Assembly (NCBI GenBank): GCA_011605725.1
Contig: JAAOZP010000012.1
Span: forward strand, 1 to 64,000
Source: Nitrososphaerota archaeon
Lineage (GTDB): Archaea > Thermoproteota > EX4484-205 > JAAOZP01
Direction of reading: 5' to 3'
DNA: 64,000 bases
Below the pieces are notes generated by a model. The model saw only the letters and a list, made by a program, of their open reading frames with translations, was not told where the DNA came from and did not search any database. Below, in pieces: positions 19,088-27,143 of the stretch; positions within the stretch are counted from its first letter, which is position 1, and the number at the start of each line of letters is the position of its first letter. The position numbers and the translations under genes are program-made.

Positions 19088-20716
19088 TCAAAACCAGCCG
19101 TAGAGACGCATTATGAACGGGGTGACGAAAGCCTCTATCACGCCTGCGACAATGAAGAAGGGCACTAGGCCCAGAATAATATAGATTGTTCTTCTTAAAG
19201 CATTCTGGAAACCAGGGTCTGAACACAGGCTCCCTGTCTTCAAAGCCTTGAGAAACTCCATCCCGAGCCTTAACCCGGCTGAGCCTGCGATTAGGAAGGC
19301 AGGGAGCTCCACCACGCCGTGTGGAAGGATAGCTGCTAGAAACATGGTCAGGTTCTGAACAATATCCTGAACAACCCCAAGGATGAACCCGTTGAAAACC
19401 AGTGTCACAAAAACCGGAGCTATAAACATGATTCCAGAGACGGCTGTAGCAAGGGAAACCTGCCAGTTGTGGAAAGATATGTCAACAGCTAGAAAGGGCA
19501 GGCTGTAGGCTGCTTCAACCAGCAAGCCCCCTCTTCCTGGGACATACCCCAAGGCATAGACTATCTGCCTGATGCCTGAGGATGACAATTGTTTACCGAG
19601 AATCACACCTAGCATGAAGACTAGTGTTGAAGAAAGGTGGAAAACCATGTTCCTAGGCTGGGAGAGGAAGCCAGCGAGCTCGCTTAAACCCTTCCCAACC
19701 TTTTCGAAGCCTGTTTTCAAAACATGTTTGAAAACATCGTTTAAAACAGGAGGGCCGAGTGGAAGCGGTGTGAACGATGGTTCAGACACTCCTTTCAAGA
19801 AAAGCATTGTTTTAAATATGTGGAAAACCGGAGTCATGATGAAGCTTAGAGTCAAAGTGGCGATGGAGGAAAACTGGACTCCAAGCAGGCCAGCCAGGAA
19901 CGCGACGGTTGAGACAAGCAGTGTCGACAAGGCTCTTAGAATACAGTACGCCAAGGTGTTAGCTGGAAGGCTTAAGCATGTTCTCACGCTTCTCCTAACT
20001 GAGCTGAAACCATACGCGCCGGATGCGGCTGCAGGGTAAGCGTAAACCGTTAAAACCGTGAGAACCATGGTTAAAATCAACGCGAACACTCCTAGGCCAA
20101 GCCAGAGGGAGAGCCTGTTGAGCAGAGCTAAGGGATCCGGGCTTGTGGAAACAAGGCTGAAAGCATCCAGAAGTATTGGAACAAGAGCAGCCAGCAGGGG
20201 GAGAAGCTTCAAGGTTTCAACCACCAGCACTGTCCAAGCCATTTTAAACCATTTAAGCCTCATTTCTTCGAAAACATCTCCTGTCGAAAGCCTGCCTTCG
20301 CGCAGAAGACGAAGGTAAGACCCGTATTCAGCTGAGTTCAGAAAGCCGCCGGAAATTATTGAAGCAGAGAGGAAAACAAACGTCGAAACAACTATGATCG
20401 TTAAGAGCGTCGGGAAAACAGGGGAGATAACGTAAACCAGTCTGGAGAACTCTCCTGTCCTTATAGACTCGGCTACAGCCATCAGGATGCCTGCGGAAGC
20501 CAGCTGCATAAGGCTAACCATTAATGCGGCGACGATTATAGACTGCTTCAAGACTTCAACAGCACTAGCCAGCATCACGGGGAGCGTTGAGGAAGGATTA
20601 AGCCTCCAAAGCCAGTAGGACACGTTGAACAGGCTTTCTAGAGAAGCCTGTTTAATTGGCAACGGGTAGGGTGGTGAAGGAAACTCTGAAGAGTATTCCG
20701 GCTGCGGCAGGCTCAC
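19088..20716 (-). CDS. Multi-helix membrane protein with C-terminal SpoIIM domain
   Basis: 542 residues with about ten hydrophobic segments. Residues ~350-540 match the stage II sporulation protein M family: a long helix pair, FNGFILGVV, and the diagnostic LPHGVVELPAFLIAGSAGLRLG. The N-terminal half (~residues 30-330) is a separate six-helix membrane region of the DUF-type found fused to or beside SpoIIM in archaea. In bacteria SpoIIM localises peptidoglycan remodelling during engulfment; in archaea the role is unknown. Stands alone between the truncated EamA gene and glnA. Confidence 0.78.
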   Translation of the reverse strand: MSLPQPEYSSEFPSPPYPLPIKQASLESLFNVSYWLWRLNPSSTLPVMLASAVEVLKQSIIVAALMVSLMQLASAGILMAVAESIRTGEFSRLVYVISPVFPTLLTIIVVSTFVFLSASIISGGFLNSAEYGSYLRLLREGRLSTGDVFEEMRLKWFKMAWTVLVVETLKLLPLLAALVPILLDAFSLVSTSPDPLALLNRLSLWLGLGVFALILTMVLTVLTVYAYPAAASGAYGFSSVRRSVRTCLSLPANTLAYCILRALSTLLVSTVAFLAGLLGVQFSSIATLTLSFIMTPVFHIFKTMLFLKGVSEPSFTPLPLGPPVLNDVFKHVLKTGFEKVGKGLSELAGFLSQPRNMVFHLSSTLVFMLGVILGKQLSSSGIRQIVYALGYVPGRGGLLVEAAYSLPFLAVDISFHNWQVSLATAVSGIMFIAPVFVTLVFNGFILGVVQDIVQNLTMFLAAILPHGVVELPAFLIAGSAGLRLGMEFLKALKTGSLCSDPGFQNALRRTIYIILGLVPFFIVAGVIEAFVTPFIMRLYGWF

Positions 20717-20853
20717 AGCACATGATTATTGAAAAAGTATTTATCCTTTATTCTTGCAGGGCTTATTCAGCGCGCCTGAAAACGGGTTCAGCATGCTAAA
20801 ACTGAACATGTTCTAACAGTTCTTTCTGTTTCCTACAGGCATGCGCACAACTG

Positions 20854-22320
20854 CTAGATGTCGAAGTAGAGGTAGAACTCGTAGGGATGTGTTCTCGCAG
20901 AGACTTGAACATGCTCGCTTAAACCGTTCTCAATGATCTTCTCCAAGAGCTCGTCTGAGAAAACTGGCTTCAGAAACTCCCTGTCGCTCTTTAAGCATTC
21001 AACAGCCTCCTTAAGGCTTCCCGGTAGCTCCTTTACTCCAAGCTGCCTCCTCCTCTCAGGAGTCAGGTGGTAAATGTTCTCGTCAACAGGGTCGCCGGGG
21101 TCAATCTTTCTCCTTACGCCGTCTAATCCCGCGCTCATTATTGCAGCGAAACACAGGTATGGGTTGCAGGAGGGGTCGGGGGTTCTGAATTCAACCCTCT
21201 TTCTGGCTGCGTTAGCAGCACCCTTCTCGTACACCGGGATCCTTATGTTTGCAGACCTGTTGCCCCTGCTCCACGCTATGAAGACTGGCGCCTCATAGCC
21301 TGGGACAAGCCTCCTGTAGGAGTTGGTCGTAGGGTTAGTTATGGCTGTTAAAGCCCTGCTGTGCTCGAGAAGCCCTCCTACGAAGTATCTTCCAAGCTGG
21401 CTCAGCTCAGCATACTCGTCGTCAGCATCGTAGAAAAGGTTAACGAGCTTCTCTTCCTCAAGCTTCGTCAAAGCCGGGTTTCCTCCCCATAGGCTCACGT
21501 GAACATGCATGCCGCTAGCGTTGTCTCCAAAAACTGGTTTAGGCATCATTGTCGCAACCATGCCCTGCTGGACAGCAACGTTTTTCACAACGTACTTCAG
21601 AGTCATCACGCTGTCAGCCATTTTAACAAGCCTATCCCTAACCATGTCTATCTCGCACTGCCCAGCTGTAGCAACCTCATGGTGATGAGCCTCGCAGACA
21701 ACCCCGAAATAATCCTCCATCAGCCTAACGACAGTGGAGCGGTACTCCATGAGAGTGTCGTGCGGGGGAGTGGGGAAATATCCTTCTTTAAACCTGATCG
21801 GATAGCCCTCGCCTGAGGACCAGGCTGCCTCCGGAGACTCTATAAAGTATGATTGACCCCTGTAAGGATTTAAAACATCCCACGTAACCCTTTTGAAGAC
21901 GAAGAACTCGACCTCGGGCCCCCAGTATGAGGAGAAACCGTGCTCCGACGCGTAGTCCTCAGCCCTCTGCGCGACAAACCTTGGATCCCTGGTAAACCTG
22001 CCGCCACCATAGCCCGCGTAAACATCGCAGAGAAACCTAGCAGTCTTATTCTCAGGGCTCATCCACGGGATTATGGCGAACGTAGAGGGGTCGGGCTTCA
22101 AAACAAAGTCTGAGTCGAATATTTCTGCGAAACCCCTTATGGAGGAGCCGTCGAGCTTAGGAACCCCTTGAGAAAACATGTTTAAGCTAAATCTCACGGC
22201 GGGAATAGTAATATGGTGCAAGCGTCCAGGAAGATCAGTAAACTGGAAGTCGATGAAACGTACTCCTTCATCAGCAATCCTCTTCACAAGGCTTTGGATG
22301 CGCTCACCCTCAGGCGGCAT
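20854..22320 (-). CDS. glnA: Glutamine synthetase, type I
   Basis: 488 residues from the ATG at 22320; a GTG at 22341 is in frame but touches the TATA box, so it is probably not used. GSI motifs in order: LDGSSIRGF, WGPEVEFFVF, HHEVATAGQCEID, NASGMHVHVS, ITNPTTNSYRRLVPGYEAP, NRSANIRIP and EFRTPDPSCNPYL. It makes glutamine from glutamate, ammonia and ATP as a cytoplasmic dodecamer. Single gene with its own promoter; no PII gene is nearby. Confidence 0.95.
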   Translation of the reverse strand: MPPEGERIQSLVKRIADEGVRFIDFQFTDLPGRLHHITIPAVRFSLNMFSQGVPKLDGSSIRGFAEIFDSDFVLKPDPSTFAIIPWMSPENKTARFLCDVYAGYGGGRFTRDPRFVAQRAEDYASEHGFSSYWGPEVEFFVFKRVTWDVLNPYRGQSYFIESPEAAWSSGEGYPIRFKEGYFPTPPHDTLMEYRSTVVRLMEDYFGVVCEAHHHEVATAGQCEIDMVRDRLVKMADSVMTLKYVVKNVAVQQGMVATMMPKPVFGDNASGMHVHVSLWGGNPALTKLEEEKLVNLFYDADDEYAELSQLGRYFVGGLLEHSRALTAITNPTTNSYRRLVPGYEAPVFIAWSRGNRSANIRIPVYEKGAANAARKRVEFRTPDPSCNPYLCFAAIMSAGLDGVRRKIDPGDPVDENIYHLTPERRRQLGVKELPGSLKEAVECLKSDREFLKPVFSDELLEKIIENGLSEHVQVSARTHPYEFYLYFDI

Positions 22321-22342
22321 AGCTTCAACTGTAAAGAGCACT

Positions 22343-22351
22343 ATATAAATC
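22343..22351 (-). promoter_or_regulatory. glnA: TATA box of glnA
   Basis: ATTTATATA on the minus strand centred about 27 bases upstream of the ATG at 22320, predicting a nearly leaderless message. It decides the start: the GTG at 22341 would lie upstream of the transcript. Confidence 0.6.
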
Positions 22352-22536
22352 TTATGTACAATTTTTCAGTAAACACAGCATATAATTGACAAAAATAACA
22401 ATAACCAGTTATAAACTAGACGCTCGTCCACTATGAGGACATGGGGGAGAGAGGAAGGATTCTGATCGGACACGTGGGATTAAGAGCCCGGGTTACAGGG
22501 AGGCACATGCTGAACAAGCCTGTTTCAACAGTTCTT

Positions 22537-22731
22537 TCACGAACTGCTTCGAACATTTCTTTTCGAAAAATCTTGAGAACGCTTAACCTTCTTCTCAGAA
22601 ATAACTAGGAAAACAGTGAAAAAGCATAGGTAGACGAGTGTCGAGTAAACATCGCTCCCACTAAGCAGACCGGGGAGAACCATGAGCAGCGCAAAACCCA
22701 GGATAAGCCAGAGGATCTCGATCAGTCTCAT
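22537..22731 (-). CDS. Small two-helix membrane protein
   Basis: 64 residues: two hydrophobic helices (MRLIEILWLILGFALLMVL and a second at residues ~28-45) followed by a basic tail KKVKRSQDFSKR. The shape is convincing for a small membrane protein but I recognise no family. It lies alone between glnA and the coiled-coil gene. Confidence 0.45.
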   Translation of the reverse strand: MRLIEILWLILGFALLMVLPGLLSGSDVYSTLVYLCFFTVFLVISEKKVKRSQDFSKRNVRSSS

Positions 22732-22949
22732 ACTTTAAAGCAGGCTTCGTCAAAAGCTTAAAACATTGCTTTAAGAAAAATGAAGCGTCTAGTCAATTTT
22801 TCAGCACCGCAGCAGGCTAAACTTAAAGACCTAAACCCATTTTTTCCAGGGATAGTCTGTGCGTTATGGAGAATCCGGCGTGTCTAAAAAAGACAAAAAT
22901 TCGAAAAAAGACAATGCTTTAGCGCGCTAGCTTAAAAGCCGAAACCAGG

Positions 22950-23780
22950 CTAATCCTTCTCCTCCCCACCCTTACCCGAGGACTCGCCAAGCATCTTCTC
23001 AAGCTCCCTCTTAGTCTCCTCCTGCAGCCTCTTAATATCCTCAAGCTTCTCCTTAACCTTCATCAGCCAGTCCTTACTTGCCTCAATACCCTTATGGGCG
23101 AAGAAAGCAATACCCTCATTCCTACTCTTGAAAATACCTGCTTCAACAAGCGCATCAATCAGATCCAAGTCTACACGGGGAAGCCTGACGGAAGAAACAA
23201 TCATCGACGCGCCGCTGAAAGCCTTCGAAAGAGACTCTTCAATAAGCTTACCAATATCGGGAAGCTTAACGTCAGTAAGCTTGGCGACAGCAAGCTTAGG
23301 AGCCTCTGAAACACCTAAGCCAAGGGCATAAACCTCCTTCTTAGCGGTCTTCTTCAACTCCCTAATCCTATCCCTAATCTCATCCTCAACATCCTCAACC
23401 ATATCTAGAAACTCCTCCAATTTATCCTCAGCCTCGTCAAACCTATCCTCGAAAAACCCGCGGAGATCGTTGAAAGCCTCCCTCAACTCATCCCGGCGAC
23501 CAGGCTCAGCCAAAGAAGCATCCCTCAACCTGTCTCTGAAAACCCTCAACTCCCTAACCAGCCTACCCCTAGTTTCAGCAAGCTCCCGCCTAGCCTCACT
23601 CCTCAAACCCTTAACCTCCTTCAAAAACTCCCAGAGCCCTGGAGTAGCCTCCTCCAAACCAGCTTTACGCTGAATCTCGGAAACCCTTGAAGAATGCGTT
23701 TCAACAAGATCTAGAAACCTTTTGATAGAGTCCTCAACCTCACGCCGCAACCGCTCAAACTCGGCTTCGAACCCAGACAT
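22950..23780 (-). CDS. Coiled-coil protein with C-terminal ribbon-helix-helix-like segment
   Basis: 276 residues; start taken at the ATG at 23780 because GGAGGTGG lies 9 bases before it. Residues ~1-150 are almost pure charged helix with heptads, rich in Arg, Glu, Leu and Asp. The C-terminal part, LIDALVEAGIFKSRNEGIAFF (residues ~212-235), resembles the helix-turn of ribbon-helix-helix antitoxin-type DNA-binding proteins, followed by another helix. May bundle or bind DNA as a dimer. Function unknown. The strong Shine-Dalgarno contrasts with the leaderless genes nearby. Confidence 0.6.
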   Translation of the reverse strand: MSGFEAEFERLRREVEDSIKRFLDLVETHSSRVSEIQRKAGLEEATPGLWEFLKEVKGLRSEARRELAETRGRLVRELRVFRDRLRDASLAEPGRRDELREAFNDLRGFFEDRFDEAEDKLEEFLDMVEDVEDEIRDRIRELKKTAKKEVYALGLGVSEAPKLAVAKLTDVKLPDIGKLIEESLSKAFSGASMIVSSVRLPRVDLDLIDALVEAGIFKSRNEGIAFFAHKGIEASKDWLMKVKEKLEDIKRLQEETKRELEKMLGESSGKGGEEKD

Positions 23781-24022
23781 TATACTCTCCACCTCCTTAT
23801 CAATTGTATCAATACGTTACACTTGACGGTATAATTTTAATTTTTCGGTCTATGAGAAACGCTTCTTCACCCAGTTTAAACATGGATTACCGCGTATCCG
23901 TAGGGTTTGTAGTACGGGTAGAGGGGTTCCATTCTTCCCTGCCTGTTCTTCACAGCATCCTAGTAGTATATGCTGCCCATGATTTTTCCTGGGGGTGTTC
24001 CTCATACTTTTTCCCTCTTCCT

Positions 24023-24032
24023 AGCGCGCGTT
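24023..24032. repeat. GC-alternating tract (AGCGCGCGTT)
   Basis: In the promoter region of the VapBC operon, about 14 bases before the operator-like inverted repeat. One step away from the consensus AGCGCGCGCT. Confidence 0.6.
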
Positions 24033-24045
24033 AGAAGAAAAGTTT

Positions 24046-24068
24046 ATTACTACCAAATAGGTAGTAAT
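24046..24068. promoter_or_regulatory. Perfect 9-bp inverted repeat, likely VapB operator
   Basis: ATTACTACC, a 5-base AT spacer, then GGTAGTAAT: a perfect dyad placed 16 bases before the VapB start codon. Position and symmetry fit autoregulation by the VapB-VapC complex, as known for VapBC operons; binding by this VapB is inferred. Confidence 0.65.
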
Positions 24069-24083
24069 TCAATGGTGGTCATC

Positions 24084-24314
24084 ATGGGTAGCTATATAAC
24101 GGTTTCCACGAAAGTTAAGAAAGAAGTCGTGGAGAAAGCTCGGAGACTAGGAGTGAACATCTCCGAGGTTTTAAGAAGGACCCTTGAGGAGGAGGTGAGG
24201 AGGAGGGAGCTGGAGCATTTGGGGAATAGGCTGAACGAGCTGGACAGCGTCCTTGAAAAAATCGATGTGAAGGAAATTGTGAGGCTGATAAGGGAGGACA
24301 GGGAGAGCAGGTGA
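24084..24314 (+). CDS. VapB-type antitoxin
   Basis: 76 residues from the ATG at 24084, which is preceded by GGTGG; the frame is open upstream without a plausible start. SYITVSTKVKKEVVEKARRLG is the AbrB/RHH-type dimerisation strand and helix of archaeal VapB, then NISEVLRRTLEEEVRRRE and a charged tail that would wrap the toxin. Neutralises and co-represses with VapC encoded 6 bases downstream. A perfect inverted repeat lies directly upstream. Confidence 0.82.
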   Translation: MGSYITVSTKVKKEVVEKARRLGVNISEVLRRTLEEEVRRRELEHLGNRLNELDSVLEKIDVKEIVRLIREDRESR

Positions 24315-24320
24315 ATATTC

Positions 24321-24719
24321 TTGCCATACTTGTTCGACTCCTCCTCCCTGGTCTACGCTGTGAGGCTTAAGAGGATAGGTGTCTTAGCCGGGGGCTGCAT
24401 CCAGGGGTTAACGGTATATGAGGTGTTAAACGCCCTGTGGAGAGAAACTTATGTTTTAAGAAAAATGAGTAGAAAAGAGGCGGAGAGCCTGCTGGACGTG
24501 TTCATTCGACTATTAAGTTATCTAAAGATGCTTGACCCAAGGGGTTTAGAAAGCGAGGTGTTTAAGATAGCTGTTGAAACTGGTTTAACTGTGTACGATG
24601 CATCGTATCTTGCCTTAGCACATAGGGAGAAGCTTACTCTGGTTACGGAAGATGTTAAGCTGAGAAATGTAGCAAGCAGGATGATACGGGCAGTGAGCTT
24701 GGATGAGTTAACAGCATAA
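24321..24719 (+). CDS. VapC-type PIN-domain toxin
   Basis: 132 residues from a TTG 6 bases after vapB. PIN nuclease acids are visible: Asp in PYLFDSSSLVYA, Glu in TVYEVLNALW, Asp in TVYDASYLALA and the last Asp in LVTEDVKLRNV. VapC toxins cleave tRNA or rRNA when freed from VapB. The pair is complete and looks functional, unlike the PIN remnant at 29620-29942. Confidence 0.85.
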   Translation: MPYLFDSSSLVYAVRLKRIGVLAGGCIQGLTVYEVLNALWRETYVLRKMSRKEAESLLDVFIRLLSYLKMLDPRGLESEVFKIAVETGLTVYDASYLALAHREKLTLVTEDVKLRNVASRMIRAVSLDELTA

Positions 24720-24744
24720 ACCCATGTTTTTAACTTCAATCATT

Positions 24745-24754
24745 AGCGCGCGCT
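24745..24754. repeat. GC-alternating palindrome AGCGCGCGCT
   Basis: Exact copy of the consensus, immediately upstream of a TATA-like TTTAAATA that serves the gene at 24790. Here it lies in a promoter and not between shards. Confidence 0.8.
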
Positions 24755-24789
24755 TTAAAAGTTTAAATACTGGTACGTAGCTATTGGTT

Positions 24790-25119
24790 ATGCCAAAATT
24801 TGTAGCTGTCCACAAATGGACAAGAGAGACGAATATCGCATGCATCAAAGAGCTAATAATAGGCTTTACAGCCATGCTTAAGGGAGAGGCTCCTAAAGAC
24901 ATAATACTGCACTACACTTGGTCAAGGTTAGACGATCCCTATGGAGTCTTCTGCTGCTGGGAGGCGCCGAGCAAAGAAGCTCTGGTTAAGCTGTTCGAAA
25001 AATACTTGCCTACACTGTTGAAATACACTGAGTTTGTGCCAGTTTTACAGATGTATCCGCCAACCGTAGAGTACGAACTTAGCTTATTGCAAGCGATACG
25101 CGACATGTCTTCGAAGTAG
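24790..25119 (+). CDS. Small conserved protein, possibly DUF3303/dimeric alpha-beta barrel type
   Basis: 109 residues from the ATG at 24790; TTTAAATA at ~24763 predicts a leaderless start here. The sequence opens MPKFVAVHKW and has KDIILHYTW, GVFCCWEAPSKEALVKLFEK and EFVPVLQMYPP, the beta-alpha-beta pattern of small ferredoxin-fold proteins that form dimeric barrels. The match to DUF3303-like proteins is tentative. Intact gene inside the scar-rich region. Confidence 0.55.
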   Translation: MPKFVAVHKWTRETNIACIKELIIGFTAMLKGEAPKDIILHYTWSRLDDPYGVFCCWEAPSKEALVKLFEKYLPTLLKYTEFVPVLQMYPPTVEYELSLLQAIRDMSSK

Positions 25120-25182
25120 GCTTCAGGCTTAAGACTAAGCCACCCTTTTTTTATATTGGACTTAAAAGTTCAGATGGAGCAT

Positions 25183-25191
25183 GCGCGCGCT
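25183..25191. repeat. GC-alternating tract GCGCGCGCT
   Basis: Left border of the first shard in the 25.2-kb shard zone. Confidence 0.75.
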
Positions 25192-25261
25192 TTTAATGAC
25201 TATCCTACTACTTCTGCGACTGGAGCAGCCCCGGAAACATCTACTACCTCGACTTAACATT

Positions 25262-25271
25262 AGCGCGCGCT
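25262..25271. repeat. GC-alternating palindrome AGCGCGCGCT
   Basis: Exact copy; separates the first shard from the methyltransferase motif I shard. Confidence 0.8.
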
Positions 25272-25379
25272 CGAAATTGCAAGGGAGAATAATTCTAGAC
25301 GTTGGATATGGAACGGGACGATGGACATTTTGTTTAGATTCTAAAGGTTACGTAGCTATTGAATCAATTTTACACTTAA

Positions 25380-25389
25380 AGCGCGCGCA
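25380..25389. repeat. GC-alternating tract AGCGCGCGCA
   Basis: Right border of the methyltransferase shard; one base off consensus. Confidence 0.75.
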
Positions 25390-25413
25390 CTAGGAACGTT
25401 AGATTTTGAGAGA

Positions 25414-25423
25414 ACGCGCGCGA
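25414..25423. repeat. GC-alternating tract ACGCGCGCGA
   Basis: Starts the next fragment, 24 bases after the preceding tract. Confidence 0.7.
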
Positions 25424-25583
25424 TGTGGCATGTATCAGCAGGAGGATCGTAGGGGCATAGTCTGTACTTTTTATAATTGTAGCCGCCCTAATGTTAAGGT
25501 TTTTAGCACACTGGAAGGCGTAGACTGGGAAAGGAAGATAAGGCTTAAATCCTCTTTACCTGTTTACTTCTCTAGTGGTATAC

Positions 25584-25880
25584 TTGAAGAAGGTCAGTCT
25601 TTATATAGATGAGGAATTGTGGATGAATTTCAAGGAGAACGTTTTAAGGAAGCACGGGACCCTGAGAAAGTTGAGCAGCGAGGTCGAGGAATCGCTTCGA
25701 CACTCGCTTGTCTGCGAAGAGCTGTTACTCGGGTCTTTTAAGAAAATTGGGATCAATAGTGATGTTTCAGTTACTTCTGAGAAGATAAAGCGAAACAGGC
25801 CTAGGCTTCGAGGACCACCTTCTGAAATACTCATCCGGGAAATGAGGCGCGTGCTGAAAGCAAGATTAAAGAATTGTTAG
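25584..25880 (+). CDS. Orphan VapB-like antitoxin
   Basis: 98 residues from a TTG at 25584 (a GTG at 25575 is also in frame). KKVSLYIDEELWMNFKENVLRKHG and SSEVEESLRHSL match the ribbon-helix-helix N-terminus of one archaeal VapB family; the C-terminal half (PRLRGPPSEILIREMRRVLKARLK) is basic. No PIN toxin follows: the 145 bases downstream hold no reading frame I can place. It is either an orphan antitoxin or the survivor of a broken pair. Confidence 0.65.
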   Translation: MKKVSLYIDEELWMNFKENVLRKHGTLRKLSSEVEESLRHSLVCEELLLGSFKKIGINSDVSVTSEKIKRNRPRLRGPPSEILIREMRRVLKARLKNC

Positions 25881-26025
25881 AAAAATAGCGCTGCTGAAAG
25901 TTTAGAACCCATAGGGAAACAATATACGACGGGTTACTAGACTTGGGATGAATTTTAAAAGAATATTCAGAAGCTTAATTCATAAAGTGCCCTTTTGGTC
26001 TACGCGTGCAGGATCCTGGATTGTC

Positions 26026-26457
26026 TTAACGACTTTCTTCTGGTTTATCTCGAAGCCGTAGCACGCGCTTTGATATCTCATAGTCTTGGATTTCTGATGC
26101 TGATTGCGATATTAGTCTACTATGTAACTCTTTACTTCTCATAATCACGGGTTTGCCCTCCATTAGTATTTTTAGTCTCAGCTTAGGATTTAGATCCTGC
26201 AGTTGTGCCAGATCCACCTGAAAACCCAGTTCTAATTCTATTTCAGCCCCTAACTCTAAGAATTCCTCAAGCGTCAATGAAGGCACAGAGTAAACAGCTA
26301 TATCTATGTCCCTGAAAGCATTTCTCCTTATAAAACTTCCAAAAACATATGCTAGCTTAATTTCACCCTTCTTTTCGAGGATTTCTTCAAGCTTCTGTAA
26401 TGCTTCTGCTTTACCTTCCTCGCTCAACCTGTAATACTTAACTTTATCGTAATTCAT
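26026..26457 (-). CDS. MNT-type nucleotidyltransferase, antitoxin of a HEPN-MNT pair
   Basis: 143 residues. The minimal nucleotidyltransferase motif is complete: YVFGSFIRRNAFRDIDIAVY (GSx10DxD) with a third acidic residue in VDLAQL. In HEPN-MNT systems the MNT protein AMPylates the HEPN toxin to silence it. The gene overlaps its HEPN partner by 14 bases. The extreme C-terminus (about 26047-26069) is encoded by a stretch that includes AGCACGCGCT and whose first ~20 bases recur nearly unchanged at 5771-5792 in non-coding DNA. Confidence 0.85.
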   Translation of the reverse strand: MNYDKVKYYRLSEEGKAEALQKLEEILEKKGEIKLAYVFGSFIRRNAFRDIDIAVYSVPSLTLEEFLELGAEIELELGFQVDLAQLQDLNPKLRLKILMEGKPVIMRSKELHSRLISQSASEIQDYEISKRVLRLRDKPEESR

Positions 26458-26857
26458 ACTCGCTCTCCACGGCCCTCAGAAAATCCTTAATCCGTTGAAA
26501 ATCCTTCTTAGCAGACTCGTAGATTCTACGATCATCTATCACCCAATATCTATGAATAAGCAGGTTTCTTAATCCTATGATTTTGATGATATCCTCAGCC
26601 TGAGTTGTAATCCCGGATTTCTCTAAATATCTGACGCAGTCTCTATAGGATTCCGGCTCATAATTGAGGCCTTCCATGGTAATATGTAAACAGGCACTAC
26701 CAATAGCTTCAATCAGAACTATTATCTGATACCTTAAAGAATATTTCTCATCATTCGTTAAATTTTCATAGGGCTTTGAAACTATCCTCTCTATCTCTTT
26801 AATGCATTCTCGCGCTTCATCAATTCTACTTCTTAAGTAGGCTTTATTAATGACCAA
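26444..26857 (-). CDS. HEPN-domain RNase toxin (HepT-like)
   Basis: 137 residues, all helical. The HEPN catalytic signature Rx4-6H appears as LRNLLIHRYW near residue 97, including the Tyr that MNT partners AMPylate (RxxxxHxY-type motif). Cleaves RNA when not neutralised by the MNT protein encoded directly downstream with a 14-base overlap. Complete, probably active pair. Confidence 0.85.
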   Translation of the reverse strand: MVINKAYLRSRIDEARECIKEIERIVSKPYENLTNDEKYSLRYQIIVLIEAIGSACLHITMEGLNYEPESYRDCVRYLEKSGITTQAEDIIKIIGLRNLLIHRYWVIDDRRIYESAKKDFQRIKDFLRAVESEYELR

Positions 26858-27143
26858 GACTCCACTCCATTAAGTGCAGCCAACTCGTATATAACTCTTA
26901 TAACGCGCGCTTTCAAAGCCTGCTTTCGAATTAACCTTGACTAAAGCCAAGATAAAGGATAAAAACCATTGCGCGCTTACGCGCGCGGAAGATAACGACT
27001 TCGGCTATGAGCGTCCTCAGACATTTCATAACGGTTTCAATTTAGAGAATTTCGGCCGTAGCGCGCTGGATTCTCACAAATCATGAATCGACTGGAGATT
27101 TGAAGCAATTACTTACATGCTCTTAGATCCTGGAGTATCTGAT
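26858..27143. other. Intergenic stretch with several GCGCGC tracts
   Basis: No gene seen. Contains ACGCGCGCT (26903-26911), GCGCGC at 26971-26976 and 26981-26986, and AGCGCGCT at ~27060. The pieces between them are 20-80 bases long and not recognisable. Confidence 0.5.
26903..26911. repeat. GC-alternating tract ACGCGCGCT
   Basis: Upstream of the HEPN gene; one dinucleotide shorter than the consensus. Confidence 0.6.

Larger units (their letters stand above)
25120..25583 (+). other. Shard zone: gene fragments separated by GCGCGC tracts
   Basis: About 460 bases with no intact gene. Four GC-alternating tracts (25183-25191, 25262-25271, 25380-25389, 25414-25423) cut it into pieces of ~70, ~108 and ~24 bases. 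The first piece reads YYFCDWSSPGNIYYLDL in one frame. The second reads RIILDVGYGTGRW in another, the SAM-binding motif I of a methyltransferase with nothing else of the enzyme. After the last tract comes CGMYQQEDRRGIVCTFYN and ~50 further residues, which may be the tail of another gene. The first piece's frame is a guess. Confidence 0.6.

Noticed and set aside
23804-24034. 76-codon frame upstream of vapB
   Set aside because: Composition unlike a protein and it overlaps the vapB promoter region.
25881-26025. A VapC partner for the orphan VapB at 25584
   Set aside because: No PIN motif in any frame in the 145 bases that follow.
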